This document shows positions 8,831 through 20,900 of a DNA stretch of 64,000 bases, piece after piece. The notes under the pieces were generated by a model. That model saw only the letters and a program-made list of their open reading frames with translations, made no database searches and was not told where the DNA came from. The number at the start of each line of letters is the position of its first letter. Position 1 is the stretch's first letter. Where the stretch lies: positions 93,200,951 to 93,264,950 of the forward strand of contig NC_088172.1 in the NCBI RefSeq assembly GCF_028769735.1. Direction: 5' to 3'. The translations under genes were made by a program, and so were the position numbers. The stretch comes from Zonotrichia leucophrys gambelii. Taxonomy: Eukaryota; Chordata; Aves; Passeriformes; Passerellidae.

Positions 8831-11800
8831 TCTAAGCCAAAATAATGATGGAGAGAAAGATGAGCATCCAAAGGTAACCTCAAGGAATTGGCTCTACTTA
8901 AGTGTCACTCTTCATTGTCTTTCCAGGCTACACCATCAAGCCCAGGCCTTCTTGGCCTTTCTCTGCAGTGCTGCTACTTGCTCAACAAATTATTAAGTTA
9001 TCTCTCTGCTCACAGTGCAGGTAATTCAGTGAAATGCCCAATTTCCAAAGCACAGCCTCACAAATACTGAAAACCAGTGTGCACAAGCCCCTTCCCTGTG
9101 TACCTGAGGTATTCATATCTCAGGTATTTTAGGATGTGTGAAATGTTCTTCAAACCCAGAGCAAGCTGCTGGCTCCTCCATCCCACCAGGGAATAACTGG
9201 AGTACAAATCTGGGTCAGGTCAGGAGAGCAGCATTGATTTACAAAATCTACAGCAGAGAAACAGGTTCTGCTGCTGTGAGTGCTGTTTGCAGGGTGGATA
9301 GAAGGTTTACACTCCCTCAGAGGTGCTGTATGAAAGACAAACAGTGGGGTACAAATTGTACACATCTGTCACACACACAGGGCTGCCAGACCACTCATGG
9401 CCAGTCTGGATTCTTTCTCCAGCACAGGAACTGGTTTATCACAGAGGTTACACAGTGATTACAGCTTCAGGAGGCAGGGTGAAGGTTCAGTCAGGGAGCT
9501 GCTTACTCCTGTTAGAAATGCTACTTAGCATTTCTGCTTCCACAGTCCTCCAGAAGTTCCTCATGGCAATCAGCAGTGCAGGGACACTGCCCATTAAATG
9601 GAAACACAGAGCTGCTGGCAGCTGTGACTGGGGTTTGTCCCTCAGGAGGATGGGTAAAACAGACTTCACACTGTGAGACACAGCTGCTGCACACACATCT
9701 GACATTTGCCTGCAGAAATACTCTTAAACAAAATTCCTGACTCCCCACTGTGAGCCAGCTTAATCCCTGCTGTTGCCACCAGCCCTCAGGAGAGTCACCC
9801 TGGAGCATTGCATGGTGCAGCCAGCACAGCACTGAGAGCCACATCCCACCAGCCATGCCACAGACTGTTCCTGGCTGTCAGGACACTAGGCACACTCTTG
9901 CCTGTCAAGAAGGGGATCTGAAAGGATTTGCTTTACCTTGGCATTGACTTTTACACATCTTCTCATTCAGGGTCCACCACACAATTTTCACGAGCTCTGC
10001 ATCAGTGGAGTTGCATCACAGGTTAATGTCCCAGGGGGGATGAAGAGGTGACCCCACCAGCCAAGGCTATGTACACTCCTTATGGAGACAAGAGAATACA
10101 CTTTGGGGGAAAGGGAGCCAGGAGATTTTAATCCAAAAATTGCAAAACCAAGATTTTCTTCTCACAAGAGTATCTCCAAGCACTCCTGTACCAGGACAAG
10201 GAACTACAAACTGGTAAGGTCAGTATTTACAAAAGCAGCTAGTCTGAGAACAGCAAAACCTGATTTTCAGAGCAAGCAGGTACCCATACACCTCACTTGT
10301 TTTCTGTGCTCACTGTACCCCTGCAAACCTCTCCCTGGATTGCCCAAGTCAAGGCCTGGAACAGCAGCACCCAGTTCAGTCACACCTGTGTTCAGGAGCC
10401 ACAGGGATTCCCCATCCTCCTTCAAGGCTGCACACAAACCTTTCCTCCTTCTTCAGGGCACTGGGCATCCCTCACACAGGGATCTCCTACCAGCACTGCA
10501 GACCCTTAATTTCTTTTTAAGGGGGCTTTAAAACTCCTCCTAATTACAGCAGTCATCAGCAGTCATCATTTGTTTAACCATCCCAATTCCTCTGTGTGCT
10601 GGGTTGTCTTCCTGGCCTCAAGATTCAGCTCTCTGACACATCTCAAAAGCACCCCTGCACACCTGACCCTTAAAACATTAACTCTCTTCCTGTCTTCTTG
10701 CTCATTATTTTAGGTGGCCTTTGACTACATAATCTGAAGTCATATTCCCCAAATTTCAAATCAACGACAAAGCATCTGTTAAAAGAATAGTACAATTACA
10801 GCATTTTCTGTTACATTTCATTTTCTGAAATGCAAACCATTTCAGTACCTTCTGCCCAATAACAGTGAACCACAATATTGTCCCTTAGATCTGACATATA
10901 AATCATTTCAGTACCTTATGCCTAATTATAATGAACTGGTGGAAGTGTCTAGAATAGGCAAAAGATTTTTTTTCCAATTAGATTTTGCCCTAGATTAGAT
11001 AGGGGACGAAAGGTTATTTACATGCTACGGTAATTCTTCTTTTCTTTGGCAAAAATGATAGAGAAAAATATTTTGCAAAAGACTCAGCCTTTGTCTTGTT
11101 GTTCTTTCCTTTTTGATGTCTCAATAAAAAGGGAGTAAGGAAAGTTTACATTCATAGAAATAAATGCTGCAGGATTCACAGAACAGCTTCTGTGTTGATT
11201 ATTACCCAGCAGCTCCCAGGCCTATTAAAGCACTCAAAGATATTCAAGTGAAAACACTGCAGAAATGTTCTTCTTTAATGAAAATCACTTTAGCCATCCA
11301 AACAAGTGTGATGTGTTCAAGGGCAGGCTACCATAACACAGGCAGGCCTCAAACTGGCCTGTTTTGTTTGTCACATTGCAAAGTTATTCCAAAATATTCC
11401 CTGCTACATCTCAGTCCTTTCAGATATCTCAAATAGCTCTCATAGAGAAGCAAGTTTGTCCTTCCTGGACATCTGTTTGCATTTTTACAGGTAAAATATC
11501 AACTTGTTATTGAGCTCTCACATTTCCAGTCTCCAGATAGATGCGTTCCTAGAACAAGGAGGAATGCAGGGAGGATAGAAGTCAGCATAACACAGGACAA
11601 AGGCAAAATAGGAGCTGGTACACATCTGGAAAAACCCTCAGGTGTGGCTCCTACAATTTCCTAGTCCCTGCAGAAGTAAGCAGTGGTATAACTCCCCAGC
11701 TGCAGGTAATTCCTGGCAGGAGCACTGTTATTATTAAGAATCTTAGCAACGAGAGTCTCAACAGTGGTTCCACTTGCTAGGTCACCATCCAACATATCCC

Positions 11801-12488
11801 ATAAAATCATTGGCCTGGCTGAAAAAGAGTAACATCAATACAAGCAGAGAAACTTGAGGCACTTGTTTGTTCTTCCTTTCCTCCCCTTAATCTGGTAATC
11901 CTCTTTTCTTCAACCTATTTTAGGCTATTTTTGTGACTCCTTCAATGTCCTTCAATTCTGGTGGAAAAGTCTACTTTTAGCCCACACCACAGATGTTTCA
12001 AAGGCAGTGACTGACTCAAGTTAGTCTTGTGATGGAAACCATGCTGTAGCTTTACGTTGCCATGGCTTCTTTAGTTGACAAAATAGTACTTTTGACAGAC
12101 AACTTCTACATCTTTCACAGCCCTCTGATTTCACACAGAGTGGTGGCAACTTGAAAGACAGAAAGTGAAATGACCTTGTAGGAAAAAGGGGGTTTAGGGG
12201 AAGGGAGAGCTGGTGGCAGCAGTGAACACATAGGTCTGAGGACTCTTCATTCCCAGGGCTGTATCACCTGCCATCCTTCTGGATCCACTTGATGCCAGTA
12301 GGATTTTTCAGCAACAAAATGCAGCCCAGTACAGGTAACTGCTGATTCACTCAGGCAATCTGTGAGGCTGTCCTGTTTGCAATGAAGCTTGACCAATATG
12401 TTCTCCTGTGCTCCTCAGCAGAGTTGCTGGTGGGGTGACACACAGAGCATCTCCCTCTCCCCACAGTGCAATGCTTATGGTCTGCAAA
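8831..12488. other. Intergenic, no gene seen
   Basis: Only short frames are present, none with recognisable protein features or paired splice signals. I searched the minus strand here for LBH, the expected downstream neighbour of YPEL5, and did not recognise any exon. Confidence 0.5.
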
Positions 12489-12670
12489 GATCAGAGAAAA
12501 TGCTCAGCTGGGAGGGACCCACAGGGATCATCCAGTCCAGCTCCAGACCCTGCACAGGACTCCCCAGAATCATGTGCTGAGAGAGGTGTTGTCCAAATGT
12601 TTCTTGAACTCTGGCAGGCTTGGTGCTGGATATCAGAACACAGCCACACTTCAATTCAGTGCTTCTGCAT
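12489..12670 (-). mobile_element. CR1 LINE fragment near its 3' end
   Basis: The blocks 'gggagggacccacagggatcatccagtccag' (split here as the ggagggaccc and gatcatccagtcc signatures, ~12510-12540), 'cctgcacaggac' (~12548) and 'ttgtccaaatgtttcttgaactctggcag' (~12590-12617) read as the reverse complement of the CR1 3' region. The element therefore runs on the minus strand. The terminal octamer repeats are absent or decayed. Confidence 0.7.
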
Positions 12671-15600
12671 CTACAGTGAAGGTGTCAGCCCCCAGCTATT
12701 AACTCCTGCTTGTTCCTCCGCTCCTCCTTTGGGAAAGGGATCCAGGGAGGCAGCAGTGTTTGATGCTGCAGTGCAGCCCTCTGCAGAGCAGGAGGAAATG
12801 TCTAAATCAGATCCTGTCAGGTGTAGGCGTTAAGCCACACTCACCCTCTGTGCAGGCGGTACATCCCAACTTCTCCAGCCAGAAGCTGGCCCCTCATCTT
12901 CCTCTGTTCTCCCCCATAAAGTCTATTATTAAGGAAAAGGGGAGAAAGAGACAGAGAGATGTCATGAGAAACAAACAAACAAACAAAATCAGTCAAAACA
13001 TACCAGCTACCGCTTCCCATAGCAGCTACTGCTTCCTTCTGCACTTGCATCTCAGCCTCATTATGTCACCTGAACAATAGGAATTCTCACGGACTATTTT
13101 AAGGTGGCAGCTGCCTTGGAAAGCTCCAAGTCTGGCATTCTCTGTGTGGAATCCTGGGGAAATAAAGTTGCTTTCCTATAAATACTTCTTCAACAAACAT
13201 GAGATGAACAATGTTCCAAAGCTTGATGTTGCAGTAAACACTGGTGAAACACAGCTTTGGGAAGAACCCGAGCCAAGTTTTGTTTCAGAATGAACATACA
13301 AACTTGGGATCTGACCTGAGAACTTGAAGTGAGCTGATGTGTTTCATCCTAAAGATTATAGCCAGATATCATATATCCTTCAAGTCAGTAACAAACAGTG
13401 CTCCCCTTTCAAATCCCATGGATGTCTAGTTCAGCCAGATCAGGATGAGCTGGAATCTTAAATCACTTCAATCACAAATTGCAACAGCAGCCTCCTTGGG
13501 AAGGTTGGCTGAAGTTATTCTATGAGGACAAATCCAAGTGTCTCTGTTGGCAGCTTTATTTTCAGGAAAATAAAATGAGAATTTTTCAGGAAGATCTTTT
13601 AAGGCCCAGGCACACTCCTCAGAGAAAGGCTCTGCCCTTTAGACAGGGGGTCCCAACCCTCTCAGTAAAAGTTAGGCAGAGGAGATCTGGCAAAGGCCAA
13701 GAAAGCAGGCAGGACCATATCTCCAGGCCACAGTGATTCAGTGGAAGTTGAGCCCACACTTCTTTTGCTCCCAGGTAATAAATAATTTGCAGGCTGCCAA
13801 GTTCTGCTTTCAGGTTTCACTCCCCAACATTCCTAGATGTTGAAACTCCCACAGTCTCTCTTGTGCTGTCAGAAAATAGCTCTTCATTAAAATAGAGGGT
13901 TGCTAAGGTATGGCATATGGTGTATCCCCAGCCATTAATATTTCTGAAACACAGACCTTGATTGTTAGAATGTGCAGAGCTGATGCTGGGGGAAGGAACA
14001 TGCAGATGCCCCCAGGAGGTGAGCTGGCACTGAGCTGGATTCATACCATGCCATGAGGGTCAGCTCCCAGATGCTTTTGGAGGGAAGTGCAACAGCATTT
14101 TGTTAACAGCAGAAATCTTTAAGCAGCGCTGATGTGTGGAACACAGAGGCTTTGCAGAGAAGCTGGATTTATCCACATGATAAATCCACACACAGATGAA
14201 GCAAGGAGTGTAGTAGACATCTGACAGTGACTGGCATTCCTCTCTGAGGTCTGGTCACAAAAAATATTAGAGGAGCACAAAATACCCCTCTGTAAAAAAA
14301 TACATTGAAAGGAGTATGCAAGGCAATCCACTGTCTATGGACACACAGTGCAGTGCCCAGCTGCAGCTTTCTCTTTTGTTTCCAAGGCTGAGGGAGGGAA
14401 ATAATGGTATCTCTATTCAGAAGTCCCTGTCACTGCTCACTTCACCTCTGTGGAAATTAATTTTGTCACCTCTGTCACCTCCCACCAGCTGCAGTCAGGG
14501 CAGCTTGGGATTTCATTAAAGGTGAGCTGGGGATGCTTCAGATACAATCAAAGCAGCCTGGTCAGAAGTACTGCATTCTTTGAGGGAGCCATGGAAAGGA
14601 CCTGCATTAATCTTAAAGAGTTCCAGGATCAGATTCAGAATAAAAAGTTGGAATGTCTGTACAGGACCCTTGTTTGGGTCTCTGGCACTTTTCACACCAA
14701 TCCTACCTAGAAAAGAGTCAGTAAGAGCTCTGGACCCTACTTGTTCTGACAAGAAATAACATGGATTTGGTAATGTAGAAAGATTAGCCAGAGCCAAGAA
14801 AATAAAGTATGTGATGGGTTTGGTGAAGGTCAGAGTGGGTGGGAAAACAGTAAGCAAAAGGTCTTCAAGAAAAAAGATGGTACTTTGAAAGGATGTCACA
14901 ATAAGAAGTGTTCAGCTTGTGATGAACTGATGGAGACAAAAGACAGAAGCAAAGGTAGGGAAGAAATTAAGATGGCAGACCACCAAATTTATTTATCTAA
15001 AAGGACTTAAAAGGAATCCTTCTGAAAGGGGACTAAAAAATCACGCCATTTCATTGCCTTTTAAATTCAGCACCAGTCTAAGCCTTGCCATGAGGCACAA
15101 CTGAGTTAATATTTGGAATTGTCCTGCCTAAGAAAGCTAAATAAATGATTTAGTGTTTTTAACACTATCTGATGCAGACAGGAAAATGTACAACAGCAAA
15201 GTCACCCAACAGTAAAGAACACTTGCAGGTGTAAGGATGGTATTCTTTAAGGAAGATGTGCTTAGAAGTATGCTTCAGGAGACTGGTAATATCAGCAAAT
15301 GTGCACAAGATCAAGTGAAACCAAAACCCACCAGGTACTATGATTTCATTTCTATTCTATATAATTCCTCTCTATAGATACATACATATTCATATATACA
15401 GAAGAATATATGTATATATATTTCTAGTCATACCAAACCTGCAGGGAATTAGCAACTCCAATGAAGAAAGCTGATGTCAAGAAGAAAAAAAAAGTGTAAA
15501 GGAGAGAAGAATCTGGTCCAGAGTGTTTCAAACACTGATTATTTGGCAACTAATCAGTGTTTAAAAAGGGCACTGAAATAAGGCATTTTTAAGGCAATAC

Positions 15601-16571
15601 TGTGAACAATTCTACAATGTTAAAAGATGGACAAAAATATATGCCTCTGACAGATTTCACAAAACTGCCCATTGAAGATAAGAAAAACCAGATGTATGTA
15701 TGAATCCTAAAAGGACATCTCAAAGCATAGTAAATGAAGAAAAAACCATAGTTTTCCATTCCCTTGTCCAAAGTGATGCACTTGTTGGCAGCTGAGCTCG
15801 CTTTTCAGTTGAGCTGAAGTGTCTGTGTAAAAAATGACTCCTGGAGGAAGGCTGCTTGGCACTTGCCAGCACACAGCTCTTTTCAGCTCGCTGTGATTTT
15901 TGATTTCGCTCACAAAGCATTACACAGTTGAAGTTTTCCCTGCTGGAGGTCTGCATCGGGATAGGTTATTATGTTCTAAAACTGTTCCTCTAGAAACAGG
16001 CATTTCTGAAAACGAGGCCCAGGGGATTTACATGATTCTGCCCTTTTAGAACAGGTTGTCTAATTACTTTGGTAAAAAGTTGTGACACAACACTTTGGAG
16101 CTGGGCTTTGAAATTTGGTAGGGTTGTCACTCCAGAAGACGCCTTTTGCCATTACCTGTGTGTCTGCAGGGGGTGTGCAGTGTCCATCTCAGCTCCTCAG
16201 CCACTCTGGGGGCCAGCCCAGCCCCACGCAGCAGAGATGGTGTTCCAGATTGCAAGGCAAGACGTATTCTTTTGCCATCTGTATGGCAGTTGTCTTTTGG
16301 CAAGTGGGCAGTTTCTCCTTATCTCTTCCACAATCACTCCTCCCTCCAAGGAGATATCTGCTGATAACAGGCTATTGAATGTCACTGCATGGCTGATAAG
16401 AACTACAGCATCCCATTGTATTGGAATATGAATCCCAATATTACCAGTTAGATTGTGCCTGGGCCAGTCTGACCCTCGCTGCTGAGCCAAAGGCGGCTTC
16501 TGTGGTGCTTCACCCCAGAGACACCTTTAGCTTGCCGGTGGTTTCAGCTGGGCACTGAACAAGTCCAGGAT
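12671..16571. other. Intergenic with a short AT-rich simple-sequence stretch
   Basis: No convincing exon was found. A TA/CATA-rich run of about 65 bp lies at 15357-15421. Short A-rich tracts occur near 15485. Frames up to ~140 codons near 12.4-12.8 kb overlap the CR1 fragment and are not genes. Confidence 0.5.
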
Positions 16572-17009
16572 TGTTAGGGACTCCGTTTACCTCAGGAAGA
16601 GGCTTCAGGCGAAGGTGAAGAGAAAAAAGGAGGGATTCTGCCGGAGGGTTATATGCAGTGGTTTATTCCATCGTTACAGAGGTCTGAATCTTGGGAAGAC
16701 CTCCAACAGAAGAGCGAGCACGTGGCTGGACTCACCTTTTAAGCTCAGGGGGGTGGGGAGGGGAGGGGACACGTGAGCCACCAACCAGGTGGGGGGGGGC
16801 GGGGTCTCAAGGGGCGAGGGACACCTAGACAGGCCAATGACCTCTGGGCCTGAGGGGCATCCTTTAAATTCGACCAACCACACGATGCCTTTGCTGGAAT
16901 GTTAAGCCTGATTGACAGGACTCACTCAGCATGGGGGCAAGGGGGAAGGGAGAGGCATGTAGGCACACCTGGGAAGGGACCCAGAAGTCTAAAACAGGAC
17001 ATTACAACA
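16572..17009 (-). mobile_element. Solo LTR of an endogenous retrovirus, reverse orientation
   Basis: Read on the minus strand the element starts TGTTGTAATG at 17009 and ends CCCTAACA at 16572, giving canonical TG...CA termini over 438 bp. In order it has a U3 with several GC-rich boxes, a TATA-like CTTAAAAGG (plus-strand 16735-16744) and an AATAAA (plus-strand TTTATT at 16662-16667) about 70 bp further on. A U5 of about 90 bp follows. This is a complete LTR layout with no internal region attached. Six-base flanks (caggat / cactac) do not match, so a simple target-site duplication is not preserved. Length and layout suggest a class I or II ERV; the family name is not known to me. Confidence 0.75.
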
Positions 17010-17019
17010 CACTACAACA

Positions 17020-17511
17020 CCATTGAGAGATGCTCTGCCCAGGAGGAGGAGCCAAGCATTGCTACCTGGGTATAATCTGGAGATTCTGGAACACCAGCAC
17101 AGCTTCTCCACTGGATTCCCCAGAGGAACATCAACTGCCTCTTCTTCCACTGGATCTTGAGAGGAAAACTACAACCTTTTCTACAGGATCCCTGCTCCCG
17201 CCTGACACTCCAGGAGTACTGCAACCACATTTCCAATTGGACTGCTACCAACACCCTGACCCACAGGATGTCAGGTTGTGTTCTGACTCTGTCAGTATTG
17301 TTTCAGTTTACTGCATTGTTTATTTTATCCTTTTACTTTCTTCCCTGTTAAAGAACTGCTACTTCCTGCTCCCATAATTTTTGTTGACTGTGAGCCCCTT
17401 AATTTAAAAAGCAATTTGGAGAGGGGCGTGGGGGGGTGGTGGTTCATTTTCTCCATTTCGGGGGACGCTCCTGCCTTCTTTAGCAGGCACCTGTCCTTCC
17501 AAACCAAGACA
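17020..17511 (+). mobile_element. LTR of a second ERV family (ERVL-like), 5' end uncertain
   Basis: I recognise this as a family common in songbird genomes. Landmarks are 'gggtataatctgg' (TATA at 17071), 'agattctggaacaccagcac', 'cagaggaacatcaactgcctc' (seen as short blocks), 'cccacaggatgtcaggttg', a 'gttaaagaactgctac' poly(A)-type region near 17346, a G-rich run near 17418-17441, and the terminal 'aaaccaagaca' ending at 17511. The right end is canonical. The left end abuts the opposite-strand LTR within about 10 bp, and a clear TG start is not obvious, so the copy is probably 5'-truncated. Confidence 0.65.
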
Positions 17512-17592
17512 GATGAGCAGAGCCTTCTCCAGAGCTGTCTCTGCTGAGCATCAGTGCCAGCAGGGCAGGAGCTGAGAACAGCAGGGTCACTT

Positions 17593-17621
17593 TGTGTGCG
17601 TGTGTGTGTGTGTGTGTGTGT
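17593..17621. repeat. (GT)n microsatellite
   Basis: A TG dinucleotide run with one interrupting CG near its left end, about 14 units. It lies roughly 80 bp right of the LTR pair. Confidence 0.9.
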
Positions 17622-17734
17622 TCTTCACACCCCCTGGCAGCACACAGCGATGACACCCTGATTTCTGATGCAGTGTCCCTCTGCCTCACCCCCAGCAGTG
17701 AGCTGGTGGGGCTGTGTGTGCTGCTGATGTGACA

Positions 17735-17900
17735 GCCCGGTGAATCAGAGCAGCAAGAGCCCCTCGGTGTCCCGGCTGGCCGCGCCACCAGCAGCGCTGT
17801 CACCGCCGGGGCGAGGAGGAGCCGGCACCGGGAGCGGAGCCCTTGGGCCCTGCAGGGAGGAACGAGGTCACCGGCTGCAAACCCAGCGGGACGCAAGGAA
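17735..17900. promoter_or_regulatory. Small CpG-rich patch
   Basis: CpG-rich, GC-rich DNA (ccgcgcc, caccgccgggg, caccgggagcgg) stands out from its surroundings. It is too short for a typical CpG island. It could be a small promoter, a coding exon fragment or an old repeat. Frames on both strands are short or low-complexity, and no transcript can be supported. Confidence 0.25.
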
Positions 17901-20900
17901 CAGGGCAGGAAGGACAGAGGGAGCCAGTGGCAGTGTGGGGAGGTGGCAAGCGGTGAAAGCACACTGGGGTGCAGAGAACAGGGAGAGAAGGGATCAAAAA
18001 GGAGGAGACAGGTAAAGGAGCCTGTAATGAGCATCACCTTCCCCAAGGCACCTGGAGCTGATATCTGAGCATCAACACTGCCGGCAGGTAACAGCAAAAC
18101 CTCTGGCAGAGCATCTTTCTCTGCCTTTGCTTTTCCCTCACTTCCTGTGGCAAACATCACCCACCTTCTCCTTCAACCTTTTGACATGAAAATACCAATG
18201 CTGCTGAAGTGAGTTTTATGGGAGGAATGGCTTTGTGTCTGTTTTTAGGAATAAAAATAGAATTTTACATCCTAAATTGGCACTAGACAGAGTGTTAAAA
18301 GCTGTTGTTTTTCTGTGCCTCTGGTTTGTTTTTGCAGGCAGCCAAAGCTTCCAGAAGCCCTGAGCTTACCTGCAGCTTGATAGAGCAAATGAAGCAGGGT
18401 GAGATAGAAAGCTGCCTCCCACTGCTCCTCCCCGTGCCAGGAATGTGACACGAATCATGGTGCTGCTCTCTCCTTGACAGGGAGCATGCACGGAGCAGGA
18501 ACCTTCCCAAGCTCAGGAGCCTGGAAGCAAGAGTCAGGCAGCTTGGATAGGAAATACAATGTAATTTTCATCTTCCCCTTTCTTCCTGTAAAGTCCTACA
18601 TGGAGCAGAAAATTCACGAACTCCACACACCAAAAGGGAAAAACCAAAACAAAAAACCCACAACTGCCTCAACCAAACCAGAACCAGCATACAAACTGAA
18701 AATAAAATTCCCATTCCCATACTGAAACTTTACATCAAATCTAAAGCCCTCATCTGTCATCTGCTCAGCTTTCTTCATCAAAAAGCTTCCTCCAGCTACT
18801 GGTGAAGCAGCAGTCAGCCTTGGAGCTTAAGTCGTGATGATTACTGCACCAAAGGGGGTTCCCAGTTCAAATCCCAGTCATGAAGAAGCCAGCAATTACA
18901 AATACTTAATCTCATTTTCTTTTAGTTTTGACGCTGGCAAAACTTTCTGGCACATCAGAAAGTTCATTTTCAAATTGCCTTTAGAAACAAAATTAATAAG
19001 AAGTCCAGCAGTCCAGAGTTAGGAATGGTAGGATGGAGGCTGTAGCTACAAGGTCAATGCATATCATATAAAAGGGTGATGATGGTGCCATCCTTGCTCT
19101 TGTAGATCACATGGCACTTTCACCCCCAAGCTGCACCCATGCAGGGTCAGGATAACCATGTGCTACCCAATCCATTGGAAATCTGGCATTTTTCAAGTGT
19201 TCTACTTCTGTGACCTAAATTGCATCTCTCTGATGTACTTTTGGCTACAACAAGAAATCCCACTGGGGAAGTTCATCCCAAGAATGCACTCTCATGGAGT
19301 ACATCACTAATCCCTCCTCAGTAGGGAGACATGGAATTGGCAATCCATAGATCCTTCTGTGCTGCAACAACTAATCCATTGTACTGGATAGAAGTGACTG
19401 TCTAATATTGCCAGAAGTAGGCACTTCCCCAAGTCCTCAACCTGCCCTAATTCTGCAGAGAGGGTGCAACAATCACTACAGACCAGATCAAAGACAATAA
19501 AAATGGGCAGGATGGGCAGGATGGGAGAGAAGATCTGCTGGCCAAATACCAACAGGAGCATAACCACAGAGGCTCTCTCTGCACTCTGTCCACGGGATGT
19601 ACCGGAGTTCTCACTACCAAATCCAGAGCATCCACTTTTTTGACCATGCACATGATCCAAGATCCACCCCTGAAAATAACAAATGTCCTCTTCATTTTAT
19701 ACTCACCATATGCCTGTGCCCGGAATATTAGTTTTCAAACTCTTCCAGGGACAGAGGATTGTTGTCTCTAAAGACAGCTGAAAGGTATCAGGCAGTTCTT
19801 TGGTTAAGCAGCCTTGTATGAGCCAGTCTGCTTTGCATTTCCCTCATAGAAAAGGGATCTCCCTACTCCACTAACTACATCTACTGCAACATCTGCCATT
19901 AGTGTGCGAACAACCATGGAGTCTGCTGTAATCCAGTAAACTTAATGTTTCAAACACCTGTAAATGTTTACAGCTGTCAAATCAAATGCTTACAAAAGGA
20001 CAAAGCAAAATCCTGTATCTAAACATCCCCAAGTCCCAGAGAGAAACAGCACTAGATCTTCATGTCAGGCAAACACCCATCTCTCTCCTGGGCAGAGTTA
20101 AAATCTGAACAAGATCTGAACATCCTTCTTTCTCCCATTTACCCCTCATGCTTAGAAAATTCTAATTATTACCACAGTCTTTTGTTCTTTCTCCTACTTT
20201 CACTTCTATACAAATCTAAGTTCCTGATAGCAATAAATGCTTCACCTAATGAGAACAGAAACAGAGCCTTCTTCAAAGGACAAATACCTTCCAGCTGCCT
20301 TTATCCAAACACAACACAGAGCCTGTACCCAAGTTAGCCCTGGTGCTGCACTTCCCACTCCTCTGTTCATCAGGGCACCTTAGATCCTCTGCAATGCCCA
20401 AGTGATTTCCACTGTCCCTGAACCCACACCAGGCAAAAAGAAAAGGCACAGGCTGACTTCTAGAATTTCTCCCACCTCTGCTGCTTCAGTGACCAGTTTA
20501 GTTGACATGAATCACACACACTCTTTCACCTGGGTTTCTCCTCCATATCCTAACTCCCATGCAGGGAGATTTTTGGCCATATCTTAGACAAGCTCTGGGG
20601 TTTATTTTTGCAGGAACAAGTCAAACAGGAACACAGACATGCTTTCCAACTGAGCAGCACACAGAGCACTCTGTACCAAATTGTATTTCAGGTCCTTCAG
20701 AGGGAAATGCCATGTTTAAGAGGCACAGACTGCTGTCTCTTAGTCACCTCCTTTTTAAAAGGAGGACTTGAAATGCAAACTTAAGCAAATCACACTTAAA
20801 ATAACATCAGAAGGACAGCACAGCAATGGAAGTATGCTGTGAATGAGGTCTTCCTCCACACCACCTCTACCCAGAGTACAATGTTCAGTCAAGCACCACT

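Noticed and set aside
17480..18160. 226-codon frame on the minus strand
   Set aside because: It runs through the GT microsatellite (His-Thr repeat in translation) and the LTR edge, and has no recognisable domain.
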